The translations under genes were made by a program, and so were the position numbers. The notes beneath the pieces were generated by a model, which ran no database searches, was not told where the DNA came from, and worked only from the letters and a program-made list of their open reading frames with translations. Source: RGIG2707 sp045600065 (GTDB taxonomy: Bacteria > Bacillota > Clostridia > Peptostreptococcales > Anaerovoracaceae). Taken from it: a stretch of 22,466 nt of DNA. The stretch is taken from the NCBI GenBank assembly GCA_045600065.1, contig JAZRXE010000010.1:1-22466 (forward strand), in the 5' to 3' direction. Shown piece by piece: positions 14,875-22,466 of this stretch (the stretch's first letter is position 1; each line of letters starts with the position of its first letter).

Positions 14875-14903
14875 TTGATAATATATATTTACTATGATAT
14901 TAT
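14875..14903 (+). promoter_or_regulatory. Sigma-A promoter of ftsH
   Basis: TTGATA (14875-14880) and TATTAT (14898-14903) are separated by 17 nt of pure AT-rich spacer, beginning directly after the tilS stop. Transcription should start near 14910, giving a leader of about 80 nt that contains the hairpin at 14941-14966. No HrcA CIRCE or CtsR box was recognised. Confidence 0.8.
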
Positions 14904-14940
14904 ATGTAATTGCCTAAATCGAGAACAACTGATAGTTTGC

Positions 14941-14966
14941 AGATTCCCGGCCCGCTCCGGGAATCT
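14941..14966 (+). promoter_or_regulatory. Strong hairpin in the ftsH 5' leader
   Basis: AGATTCCCGG (14941-14950) pairs perfectly with CCGGGAATCT (14957-14966) around a 6-nt loop. It ends 12 nt before the GGAGG Shine-Dalgarno. No T-tract follows, so it is not an ordinary terminator for tilS. Possible roles are mRNA 5' stabilisation or a protein or thermal control site. Confidence 0.5.
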
Positions 14967-14992
14967 GATCAATGATTCGGAGGAAATATCAT

Positions 14993-17260
14993 TTGAAAAA
15001 AAGAAATCAGAACCCTAAAAATACTTTTATAGTTTACTGCCTTATGTTTGCGCTGGCAGTCTCGGCTCTGTACGCGCTGGGGACCATGGACCTGAGCGGC
15101 AATGTCATCGAATATTCGGAAGTTGATTTTTCCGTATTCCTGAGCGCCCTCAAGGACGAAAAGGTCGTAAAGCTTACCGTCTACGAGGAATCCAGAGGCT
15201 ACAGGGCCGAACTAAAGGACGGCACAGGAATGACGGCTTATGCGCCCACAAGCTACGATATGGCCCTTGTAAGCTCCGAATATGTGCTTCCCCAGCTGGC
15301 TGAAGGCAAGTTGGTGCTCGAAAGCTCCAAGCCCTCCATACTCGGCGAGCTGCTCAGCTGGCTGCCCACTCTGGCACTGTTTGCCATGATGATATTCTTC
15401 TACATGAAGATGGCAGGAGGCGGCAGCGGCGGCAGCATGATGAACTTCGGCAAGTCCAAGGCCCGCATGACCAAGGGTGATACCAAAAACAAGGTCACCT
15501 TCAAGGATGTGGCAGGCCTTAAGGAAGAAAAGACCGAGATGGCAGAGATAGTCGATTTCCTGAAGAATCCCAAGAAATACACGGATCTGGGCGCCAGGAT
15601 CCCCAAGGGCGTGCTGCTTGTAGGCCCTCCGGGCACAGGCAAGACCTACATCGCCAAGGCGGTTGCCGGAGAGGCGGGTGTACCCTTCTTCAGCATCAGC
15701 GGATCTGACTTTGTTGAAATGTTCGTAGGCGTAGGCGCATCCCGCGTCAGAGACCTGTTCGCCGACGCAAAGAAAAACGCTCCCTGCATAGTATTTATCG
15801 ATGAGATCGACGCCGTAGGACGCCGCAGAGGCGCAGGCATAGGCGGCGGCAACGACGAACGCGGGCAGACCCTCAACCAGCTGCTGGTGGAAATGGACGG
15901 CTTCGGTATCAACGAGGGCATAATCATTCTCGCCGCAACCAACAGACCCGACGTTCTGGATCCGGCAATTTTAAGGCCCGGACGCTTCGACAGGCAGATC
16001 ACCATAGGCACCCCGGATGTGAACGGCAGAGAGGAAGTCTTCCAGATCTACGCAAAAAACAAGCCCCTTGACGAAAATGTAGATCTTAAGGTCCTTGCAA
16101 AGAGGACCCCGGGCTTCACCCCCGCAGACATAGAGAACATGATGAACGAGGCCGCCCTGCTCACCGCAAGGCGCAACGGAACCATCATACATATGGACGA
16201 TCTGGAGGAGGCCATAACCAGAGTAATAGTCGGCCCCAAAAAGACCAGCCGCATAATGACAGATAAGGAAAAGAAGCTGACAGCCTTCCACGAGGCAGGC
16301 CACGCCATAGTGATGCGCAGCATTCCCGGCCAGGATCCCGTTCACCAGGTGACTATAATGCCCCGAGGCAGCGCAGGCGGATTCACCATGTCCCTTCCCG
16401 AGCAGGATCAGTATTACGATACCAAGTCCGGCATGATGAATGACATCAAGCACCTGCTGGGCGGCAGAGTCGCCGAAGCCATGGTCCTGGGCGATATAAG
16501 CACCGGCGCAAGCTCCGACCTGGAGCGGGCAACCAGGATAGCCCACGATATGGTCACCAAATACGGCATGACAGATGCCATAGGCCCCGTAAACTATTCC
16601 AGCAGCGACGAGGTGTTCCTTGGCAGAGACTTTACCTCCAAGCAGAACTACTCCGAGGAGCTGGCTGCAAAGATAGACAAGGAAGTCCGCAGCATCATAG
16701 ACGAGGCCTACAAGGCTACCGAGCAGCTGCTTGGCGAGCACAGACAGCAGCTCGATGCAGTGGCAAATGCCCTTCTTGAAATGGAGACCCTGGACGCAGA
16801 TCAGTTCGAGGCCATCTACAGCGGAACCAAGACCACAGCGGAGCTGATAGGCGAAAGCGCTCAGGCTGACAGGATCAGAGCCGACAGAGAGGCAAAGGAA
16901 GCCGAAGACCGCGCCGCAAGAGAAGCCGAGGAGCTGTCAAATGCCAAATCCGAGCTCGAGCAGCAGCTTGAAAACGGACACAGGGTAGCTGTAATAGACA
17001 AAAACGGCAATGCCATTCTGATCAACAATATAGAGCAGCTGCGAGAGGAGCAGCGCAGGGCCCTGGGCAGCGAGGCAGACCGCTCAGCCGAAGACGAAAA
17101 GGCAAAAGCCCCTGTCCGCGAAGAAGAGTCCGCAGAGCTTCAGAACCCGGAGGAAAAGCTTCAGGCTCCTGAGTCTCCGGACGAGCCCGAGACTCAGGAA
17201 AGCGGCTCGCAGTATTCCAAGCAGGCCCGGACACCGGAAGACGACAACAAGGATCAGTAA
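14993..17260 (+). CDS. ftsH: ATP-dependent zinc metalloprotease FtsH
   Basis: A membrane-anchored AAA+ protease that degrades misfolded and regulatory membrane and cytosolic proteins. From the TTG start (755 residues), a membrane segment at about 12-30 and another at about 118-140 flank the extracytoplasmic domain. Walker A GPPGTGKT is at 211-218, Walker B with DEID at 270-273, the second region of homology near ATNRPDVLDPAILRPGRFDRQI, and the zinc site HEAGH at 433-437. I chose TTG at 14993 because GGAGG lies 9 nt upstream (14979-14983). An in-frame ATG at 14972 would put that Shine-Dalgarno inside the coding sequence. After the normal end (~620) there is an unusual ~130-residue tail rich in Glu, Ala, Arg and Gln, probably coiled coil then disordered. 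It leads the operon with the PucR-type regulator and coaX. Confidence 0.96.
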   Translation: MKKRNQNPKNTFIVYCLMFALAVSALYALGTMDLSGNVIEYSEVDFSVFLSALKDEKVVKLTVYEESRGYRAELKDGTGMTAYAPTSYDMALVSSEYVLPQLAEGKLVLESSKPSILGELLSWLPTLALFAMMIFFYMKMAGGGSGGSMMNFGKSKARMTKGDTKNKVTFKDVAGLKEEKTEMAEIVDFLKNPKKYTDLGARIPKGVLLVGPPGTGKTYIAKAVAGEAGVPFFSISGSDFVEMFVGVGASRVRDLFADAKKNAPCIVFIDEIDAVGRRRGAGIGGGNDERGQTLNQLLVEMDGFGINEGIIILAATNRPDVLDPAILRPGRFDRQITIGTPDVNGREEVFQIYAKNKPLDENVDLKVLAKRTPGFTPADIENMMNEAALLTARRNGTIIHMDDLEEAITRVIVGPKKTSRIMTDKEKKLTAFHEAGHAIVMRSIPGQDPVHQVTIMPRGSAGGFTMSLPEQDQYYDTKSGMMNDIKHLLGGRVAEAMVLGDISTGASSDLERATRIAHDMVTKYGMTDAIGPVNYSSSDEVFLGRDFTSKQNYSEELAAKIDKEVRSIIDEAYKATEQLLGEHRQQLDAVANALLEMETLDADQFEAIYSGTKTTAELIGESAQADRIRADREAKEAEDRAAREAEELSNAKSELEQQLENGHRVAVIDKNGNAILINNIEQLREEQRRALGSEADRSAEDEKAKAPVREEESAELQNPEEKLQAPESPDEPETQESGSQYSKQARTPEDDNKDQ

Positions 17261-17288
17261 AAAACAAGTAGAAAGACGGAGGACTGAC

Positions 17289-18455
17289 ATGTCAGAAGGC
17301 TTTACCAACAGCTTGCTGAGCAATTCGATTTATTATCTGCTGAATTTTGAAAAGTATCCCAGTTTTCCTGTGGCAGTAAAGGAAGCAGGTATCAACAACA
17401 ACTTCCAGATGGCTCTGTTTTCCACGGATTTCAATATGCTATTTGCAGTTGAGACTCGCCACAGCATAAGCGTGGAGGAGCTGGTCAGGGCAAGGCTGGA
17501 TTCAAGCTCTCTGGAAGACGCGGAGCGCATCAGCCTGTCGGCCAAGGGCGTGGAGACCTTCTGGAGACCTGTAAACGTGGCGGGCCAAAGATATTATCTG
17601 ATGCTTCTGGACAACGACAACTGCTTCTCTTCGGACGATCTGAGCAAGCTTTCGGAAATAATCGAGCTGGCCATGGGCATGTGGAACTACAAGCCCCAGA
17701 GAGACCTGGTTGCGGAGCTTATAAGCGCCGTAAGGCGGGGCAACAAGGCTCTGGCCTACACCCTTCTGGACGAGCTGGGCGTGGAGGACGACTGCCTGTG
17801 CGGCATATTCTACATTCCCGGAGTAAAAAGCGAGGACGCCCTCAAGATACTTGTGGATTTCGAAAATGACCACGATATCAAGGACATAAAGCTGATAGAG
17901 CCGGACGAGATCAGCGGCATACTGCTGAGCGGAGACTATCTGAGCCCCACAGCCGAGGAATGGCAAGCAATGGCGGAAAAGCTATTCAAGGCAGGGGCCA
18001 GAATGAGCTTCAACGTCGGCAACATACAGGGCATAGAGGGTGTATGCAACGCCTTCAGGGTGATCAACGAAACCGAGGCCTTTATCAACCTCATATTCCC
18101 CTACAAGCGCTGCTTCGGAAAATACGAGCTGGCAATGGCAAGCAACTGCGTTTCCATCTGCCTTAACGGCGGAGAGGTCATGCGCAACTATCAGGAGCTT
18201 ATAAAGCCCTTCTCTCAGGCCAAGGCCAGCAAGGACAGACAGCTTATCGACACTCTGGAATGCTTCGTTCTGGATGCAGGCCTGTCCACAGCCAAGACCG
18301 CAAGGCTTATGGATGTTCATGTAAACACCGTCCAGTACAGGCTTAAAAGGATCAAGGAGATACTCGGCGTGGACGTATCCGACAACACAGTGGTTCCCGG
18401 CCTGATGATGGCCCTGGCAGTATCCCGAATAGAAAAGGAGGTCCGCTCCATTTAG
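17289..18455 (+). CDS. CdaR/PucR-type transcriptional regulator
   Basis: A 388-residue protein whose last ~65 residues (about 321-385) are the PucR C-terminal helix-turn-helix: DTLECFVLDAGLSTAKTARLMDVHVNTVQYRLKRIKEILG. The upstream ~300 residues form a poorly conserved sensory region with no domain I can name. GGAGG precedes the ATG, and the gene follows ftsH by 28 nt and coaX by 11 nt. In the best-known cases PucR and CdaR regulate purine or sugar-acid catabolism next to their targets; no such genes occur here. Its fixed position inside the ftsH-coaX operon suggests a housekeeping or stress role, which is inference only. Confidence 0.85.
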   Translation: MSEGFTNSLLSNSIYYLLNFEKYPSFPVAVKEAGINNNFQMALFSTDFNMLFAVETRHSISVEELVRARLDSSSLEDAERISLSAKGVETFWRPVNVAGQRYYLMLLDNDNCFSSDDLSKLSEIIELAMGMWNYKPQRDLVAELISAVRRGNKALAYTLLDELGVEDDCLCGIFYIPGVKSEDALKILVDFENDHDIKDIKLIEPDEISGILLSGDYLSPTAEEWQAMAEKLFKAGARMSFNVGNIQGIEGVCNAFRVINETEAFINLIFPYKRCFGKYELAMASNCVSICLNGGEVMRNYQELIKPFSQAKASKDRQLIDTLECFVLDAGLSTAKTARLMDVHVNTVQYRLKRIKEILGVDVSDNTVVPGLMMALAVSRIEKEVRSI

Positions 18456-18466
18456 GGGCAGAGCCT

Positions 18467-19264
18467 ATGAATCTTGTAATAGACATCGGTAATTCCAATA
18501 TAGTCGTAGGAGTTTACAGCGGCAGCGAGCTCAGGCAGAACTGGCGCATGGAGACAGACAAGAACAAGAGCGCCGACGAATACGGCGTGATCCTCACCCA
18601 CTTTTTCGAGCACGCAGGCATGGATCCAGCGGATGTGGAGGATGTCATAATCTCCACGGTGGTACCTTCCATGACCTACACCATGCAGCACCTGAGCCAG
18701 AAGTATTTCGGCGTAAAGGCCATGCTGGTAAGCTCCGAGCTTGATCTGGGCATTGACATCAGATACGATAACCCCGGCCAGCTGGGCGCAGACCGCATAG
18801 TAGATGCAGTGGCGGCCTTCGAAAGCTACCCTGCTCCTCTTATCGTCATGGATTTCGGTACGGCTACCACCATAGACGCGGTCAGCAGCAAGGGCGAATA
18901 TCTGGGCGGCACCATAGTGCCCGGAGTCAAGGTCGCTTCGGACGCCCTGTTCGACAAAACGGCCAAACTGCAGAAGGTGGAGCTTGAAGCCCCCGGCAAG
19001 ACCATATGCAAAAATACCATAGAGGGCATACAGTCCGGCGTCATCTACGGCAGCATGGGCATGGTAGAATATATAGTATCAAAGATGAAGCAGGAGATCT
19101 GCGCCTACGAGGGTCAGGAGAAGCCTGTATGCGTGGTTGCCACAGGGGGACTTTCCACCCTCATCTGCTCCGAGCTGGACTGCGTGGACCACATAGACAA
19201 GCAGCTGACCCTTACCGGGCTTCAGATACTGTATAATCGCAACAAAAACAGAGAGAAAAACTGA
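18467..19264 (+). CDS. coaX: Type III pantothenate kinase
   Basis: A 265-residue ASKHA-fold enzyme phosphorylating pantothenate, the first step of coenzyme A synthesis. The phosphate-1 motif DIGNSN is at residues 6-11, GQLGADRIVDAVAA starts at about 105, the phosphate-2 motif DFGTATTID lies at 129-137, and GGTIVPGVKVASDALF follows. Type III enzymes need a monovalent cation and are insensitive to CoA feedback. Its TGA overlaps the dusB ATG by one base, so translation is coupled. The coaX-dusB-greA-lysS order is familiar in Bacillota. Confidence 0.96.
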   Translation: MNLVIDIGNSNIVVGVYSGSELRQNWRMETDKNKSADEYGVILTHFFEHAGMDPADVEDVIISTVVPSMTYTMQHLSQKYFGVKAMLVSSELDLGIDIRYDNPGQLGADRIVDAVAAFESYPAPLIVMDFGTATTIDAVSSKGEYLGGTIVPGVKVASDALFDKTAKLQKVELEAPGKTICKNTIEGIQSGVIYGSMGMVEYIVSKMKQEICAYEGQEKPVCVVATGGLSTLICSELDCVDHIDKQLTLTGLQILYNRNKNREKN

Positions 19265-20247
19265 TGCCCGGCAGCTTTGAAACCATACTTGCCGGCCTTG
19301 AGATGCCGGTGGTGCTGGCTCCCATGGCAGGCTTTACCGACGGGCCCTTCAGGCAGATATGCGCAGAGTTTGGCTGCCCCCTGAGTTTTACCGAAATGGT
19401 CAGCGCCAAGGGCCTTTATTACAAAAGCCCGGGCAGCGAGGATCTGATGAGGATCGATCCGGCTCAGGGCCAGGTGGGCATTCAGCTTTTCGGCAGCGAG
19501 CCGGATATGCTGGCCTTCGGGGCAGAGCATATCAAGGACAGACCCAACGCCTTTATAGACATCAACATGGGCTGCCCCGTACCAAAGGTCGTCAAAAACG
19601 GCGAGGGCTCGGCACTCATAAGAACGCCTGAGCTTGCCTGCCGGCTCGTCACAAGCGCAGCGGAGCATTCGGGCGGAAAGCCCGTCACCGTAAAGATACG
19701 CAAGGGCTTCGCCCTTCACAAGCCCGAAGACGAGATAGACTGCGCGGATTTTGCCCGCATGCTTCAGGATGCCGGAGCCTCGGCAATAAGCGTACACGGG
19801 CGCACAAGAGAGCAGTATTACAGCGGCAGGGCAGACAGAGAAGCCATAAGGCGTGTCAAGCAGGCAGTAAGCGTGCCGGTCATAGGCAACGGAGATATAT
19901 TTACGGCAGAGGATGCCCTGCAGATGATGGAGCAGACGGGCTGCGATGCGGTAATGGCCGCAAGAGGGGCTCTGGGCAACCCCTGGCTGTTCAGAGAGAT
20001 CAGGGCCGCCATGCTGGGAAGACCCCTTCCCCCCAGACCGGAGCCGGAAGAGATCAAGGCCGTTATGCAAAGGCACCTGATGCTGGAGATCGCCGAAAAG
20101 GGCGAATATACGGCGGTGCGCCAGATGCGCGCTCATGCCGGCTTTTATACAAAAGGCATAAAGGGCGCAGCCAGACTGCGCGTAAAGATAAACAATGCAA
20201 ATTCAGCAGACGAGTTCCTTGAAATTTTAAGGGAGCTCGGGAATTAA
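19264..20247 (+). CDS. dusB: tRNA-dihydrouridine synthase, DusB family
   Basis: A 327-residue FMN-dependent oxidoreductase reducing uridines in the tRNA D-loop region. The TIM barrel begins VVLAPMAGFTDGPFRQIC. The catalytic Cys104 lies in DINMGCPVPKVVKNGEGSALI, HGRTREQYYSG (about 178) binds FMN phosphate and uridine, and GNGDIF and ARGALGNPWLF are the later FMN contacts. The C-terminal helical tRNA-binding domain starts at about 255. It overlaps coaX by one base and precedes greA by 11 nt. The DusB assignment over other Dus subfamilies rests on gene order and overall resemblance. Confidence 0.93.
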   Translation: MPGSFETILAGLEMPVVLAPMAGFTDGPFRQICAEFGCPLSFTEMVSAKGLYYKSPGSEDLMRIDPAQGQVGIQLFGSEPDMLAFGAEHIKDRPNAFIDINMGCPVPKVVKNGEGSALIRTPELACRLVTSAAEHSGGKPVTVKIRKGFALHKPEDEIDCADFARMLQDAGASAISVHGRTREQYYSGRADREAIRRVKQAVSVPVIGNGDIFTAEDALQMMEQTGCDAVMAARGALGNPWLFREIRAAMLGRPLPPRPEPEEIKAVMQRHLMLEIAEKGEYTAVRQMRAHAGFYTKGIKGAARLRVKINNANSADEFLEILRELGN

Positions 20248-20258
20248 AGGAGAATACC

Positions 20259-20735
20259 ATGGCAGAAGAAATCATCCTTACAAAAGAAGGCTATGACAAG
20301 ATTGTAGAAGAGCACGAATATCTTGTTACCGTTCGCAGAGTTGAGGTAGCACAGCACCTTAAGGAAGCAAAGGCCTACGGCGACCTTTCCGAAAACGCGG
20401 AATACGACGCAGCCAAGGACGAGCAGGTCGAGGTCGAAGAGCGTATCAACAAGCTGGAAGCCATGATGCGCAACGCCCGCGTCATTCAGGAGGAAGAGCT
20501 TACGGGCGAGCATGTAAACGTTGGCCTGAGCGTAAAGATCAAGGATCTGAAGTTCAAAGACGAATACACCTATACCATCGTAGGCATCACCGACGCAGAC
20601 CCCCTCAACGACAAGATCTCCAACGAATCCCCCCTGGGCAAGGAGCTGATCGGCAAGAAAATCGGAGACAAGATCGAGCTTATGGTCGAAGACGGCATGC
20701 TCAGCTATCAGATCTTAGATATCTTCAAGGCATAG
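20259..20735 (+). CDS. greA: Transcription elongation factor GreA
   Basis: A 158-residue protein of exact family length. The N-terminal coiled coil (about 1-75) reaches through the RNA polymerase secondary channel. Its tip GDLSENAEYDAAKDEQ (from residue 41) has the acidic residues Asp42 and Glu45 that promote cleavage of backtracked transcripts. The C-terminal domain (about 80-158) ends in SYQILDIFKA. AGGAG precedes the ATG. It lies between dusB and lysS, the usual greA-lysS pairing in Bacillota. Confidence 0.97.
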   Translation: MAEEIILTKEGYDKIVEEHEYLVTVRRVEVAQHLKEAKAYGDLSENAEYDAAKDEQVEVEERINKLEAMMRNARVIQEEELTGEHVNVGLSVKIKDLKFKDEYTYTIVGITDADPLNDKISNESPLGKELIGKKIGDKIELMVEDGMLSYQILDIFKA

Positions 20736-20754
20736 TATTCAGGAGAATCCACAT

Positions 20755-22466
20755 ATGAGCGACGAAAAGAACACAAACCAGACACCCGAGCTCTCGCTCA
20801 GCGAGCAGTGCCAGATCCGCAGAGAGAAGCTGGCAGCCCTTCAGTCAGAAGGCCGTGACCCCTTCCTTATCACCCGCTTCGACAGGACTGCGGACGCCAC
20901 GACCATAAAAGAAAACTTCGAGCAGCTGGAGGGCACCACCCAATCCATAGCAGGCAGGCTCATGTCCAAGCGCGGCATGGGCAAGGCTTCCTTCTGCGAT
21001 CTTCAAGACCAGGACGGCCGCACCCAGATCTATGTTCAGATAGACGATCTGGGCAAGGATGAATATGACCACTTCAAAAAGCTCGACATAGGCGACATAC
21101 TGGGCGTTACCGGCGAGGTCTTCAAGACCAAGCGCGGAGAGATCTCCCTGCATGTAAAGACCTGCGTGCTGCTGTCCAAGTCCATACGCCCCCTGCCCGA
21201 CAAGTGGTCCGGCCTTAAGGACATGGATACCAGATACCGTCAGCGCTATGTGGACATGATAGTTACCCCCGGAGTCAAGGAAACCTTCAAGAAGAGAGCA
21301 AAGGCTGTTTCCGCCATTCGCAGATACTTCGACGATCTGGGCTACATCGAATGCGAGACACCCATTCTGAGCACCGTTCAGGGCGGAGCCACAGCGCGTC
21401 CCTTCGTGACCCACCACAACGCCCTGAATCTGGACATGTACCTTCGCATCGCCACCGAGCTCTATCTGAAGCGCTGTATAGTGGGCGGTCTGGACAGAGT
21501 CTATGACATGGGCCGCATATTCCGCAACGAGGGCATGGACGCCACACACAACCCCGAATTCACCACCATCGAGTTCTACGAGGCTTACACAAATCTTGCC
21601 GGAATGATGGAGCGCACCGAGGGGGTATTCAGATATGTTGCCAAGGCTCTGGGCCTGGGCGATACCTTCAAATACGGAGATTACGAAATCGATTTCTCCA
21701 AGCCCTTCGAAAAGATCACCATGACCGAGGCTGTAAAGAAGTACTCCGGCGTGGATTTCGATCAGATCCGCACCACCGAAGAAGCCATCAAGGCAGCCAA
21801 GGAGCACAACATAGAGGTAGCTCCTACCCACGCCCGAGGCGACATCCTGGCATCCTTCTTCGACGAATACTGCGAGGACAAGATGATACAGCCCACCTTT
21901 GTACTGGAGCACCCCATCGAGATCTCACCGCTCACCAAGAAGCTGCCTTCCGATCCCATGCTGACCGAGCGCTTTGAGCTTTTCATAGCAGGCCACGAGT
22001 ATGCCAACGCCTACTCCGAGCTCCACGACCCCATAGACCAGCGCGAACGCTTCGAAAACCAGATGCGCCTGCGCGAGCTGGGCGACCTGGAGGCCTCCGA
22101 AATGGACGAAGACTTCCTTCTTGCCGTGGAATACGGCATGCCCCCCACCGGCGGATGCGGCATAGGTATAGACCGCATGATCATGCTGTTCACCGACAAC
22201 ACCTCCATAAGAGACGTGCTGCTGTTCCCGACAATGAAGTCCTTGGACGGACAAAAGGGTTCCGCAAAGACGGATGAAAAGTCGAATGAAACTGTACAGG
22301 AAGCAGCTCCTGCAGTAGAAGAAAAGATCGATTTCAGCAACGTTGTGATCGAACCTCTCTTCGAAGATTTCGTCGATTTTGAGACCTTCTCCAAGAGCGA
22401 TTTCAGAGCTGTAAAGGTTCTTGAATGCGAAGCAGTTCCTAAGTCCAAGAAGCTCCTGAAGTTCAC
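20755..22466 (+). CDS. lysS: Lysine--tRNA ligase (class II) fused to a C-terminal EMAP/Trbp111-type tRNA-binding domain, 3' end cut
   Basis: The frame runs from ATG 20755 (AGGAG 10 nt upstream, 20741-20745) off the right edge; 570 codons are visible. It charges tRNA(Lys). The N-terminal OB-fold anticodon domain spans about 40-160, with SIAGRLMSKRGMGKASFCDLQDQDGRTQIYV. Motif 2 is FRNEGMDATHNPEFTTIEFYEAY (about 256), and motif 3 is GGCGIGIDRMIMLF (about 466). Ordinary bacterial LysS ends at about 495-500, right after SIRDVLLFPTMKSL. Here the frame continues through a ~30-residue Ala/Glu-rich linker into FETFSKSDFRAVKVLECEAVPKSKKLLKF, the start of a tRNA-binding OB domain like that at the end of MetG. 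The junction is in frame with no stop or shift. Confidence 0.95.
   Translation, partial: MSDEKNTNQTPELSLSEQCQIRREKLAALQSEGRDPFLITRFDRTADATTIKENFEQLEGTTQSIAGRLMSKRGMGKASFCDLQDQDGRTQIYVQIDDLGKDEYDHFKKLDIGDILGVTGEVFKTKRGEISLHVKTCVLLSKSIRPLPDKWSGLKDMDTRYRQRYVDMIVTPGVKETFKKRAKAVSAIRRYFDDLGYIECETPILSTVQGGATARPFVTHHNALNLDMYLRIATELYLKRCIVGGLDRVYDMGRIFRNEGMDATHNPEFTTIEFYEAYTNLAGMMERTEGVFRYVAKALGLGDTFKYGDYEIDFSKPFEKITMTEAVKKYSGVDFDQIRTTEEAIKAAKEHNIEVAPTHARGDILASFFDEYCEDKMIQPTFVLEHPIEISPLTKKLPSDPMLTERFELFIAGHEYANAYSELHDPIDQRERFENQMRLRELGDLEASEMDEDFLLAVEYGMPPTGGCGIGIDRMIMLFTDNTSIRDVLLFPTMKSLDGQKGSAKTDEKSNETVQEAAPAVEEKIDFSNVVIEPLFEDFVDFETFSKSDFRAVKVLECEAVPKSKKLLKF

Noticed and set aside
14941..14966. Reading the ftsH leader hairpin as the tilS terminator
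   Set aside because: No T-tract follows on the + strand, and the hairpin lies downstream of the ftsH promoter, so it belongs to the ftsH transcript.
20845..21912. Minus-strand 355-codon open frame opposite lysS
   Set aside because: LysS is unmistakable in the forward frame with all class II motifs. The antisense product has no recognisable domain.
1..22466. CRISPR arrays, insertion sequences, phage or toxin-antitoxin genes, tRNA and rRNA genes
   Set aside because: Looked for on both strands. There are no regularly spaced repeats, no transposase or integrase motifs and no cloverleaf or rRNA-like stretches.

Overview
The window looks like a chromosomal segment from an anaerobic member of the Bacillota, most likely class Clostridia. 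Supporting signs are AAAGGAGG-type ribosome binding sites, consensus sigma-A promoters with 17-nt spacers, a prfA / threonylcarbamoyl-AMP synthase / rpiB / upp gene order, a type III pantothenate kinase, a CdaR/PucR-type regulator and an ECF sigma factor with a membrane anti-sigma partner. No family or genus can be fixed from the sequence alone. No CRISPR array, transposase, phage gene, tRNA or rRNA is visible. Most of the window is housekeeping; the first ~2.7 kb is visibly more AT-rich and holds fast-evolving accessory genes.

Layout. 1-861 (+) is the 3' part of a membrane-anchored protein of unknown function. 1012-2603 (-) is an ECF sigma factor and its translationally coupled, membrane-spanning anti-sigma-like partner, with a candidate ECF-type promoter upstream. 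Two near-identical hairpins (901-928 and 2707-2728) flank this module. 2928-3762 (-) is rplM-rpsI, preceded by a strong promoter and a ~155-nt leader with a tandem repeat, stable hairpins and a tiny basic open frame. 4028-8512 (-) is prfA, ywlC-type TsaC, rpiB, upp and tyrS, tightly packed. A bactofilin gene (8582-9103, -) and a DUF554 membrane protein gene (9342-10052, +) diverge from a shared 238-bp intergenic region.

From 9342 to the right edge everything is on the + strand: DUF554, an EamA/DMT permease, metG, tatD, tilS; then, from a new promoter, ftsH, a PucR-type regulator, coaX, dusB, greA and lysS, which runs off the edge.

Common theme. The bulk serves translation and its fidelity: two ribosomal proteins, three aminoacyl-tRNA synthetases (Tyr, Met, Lys), release factor 1, three tRNA-modification enzymes (t6A, lysidine, dihydrouridine) and the transcript-cleavage factor GreA, alongside proteolysis (FtsH), CoA synthesis, pyrimidine salvage and the pentose phosphate pathway. 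The most unusual points are a lysyl-tRNA synthetase carrying a C-terminal EMAP/Trbp111-type tRNA-binding domain, a tyrS terminator that physically contains the rplM promoter, and the structured rplM leader.
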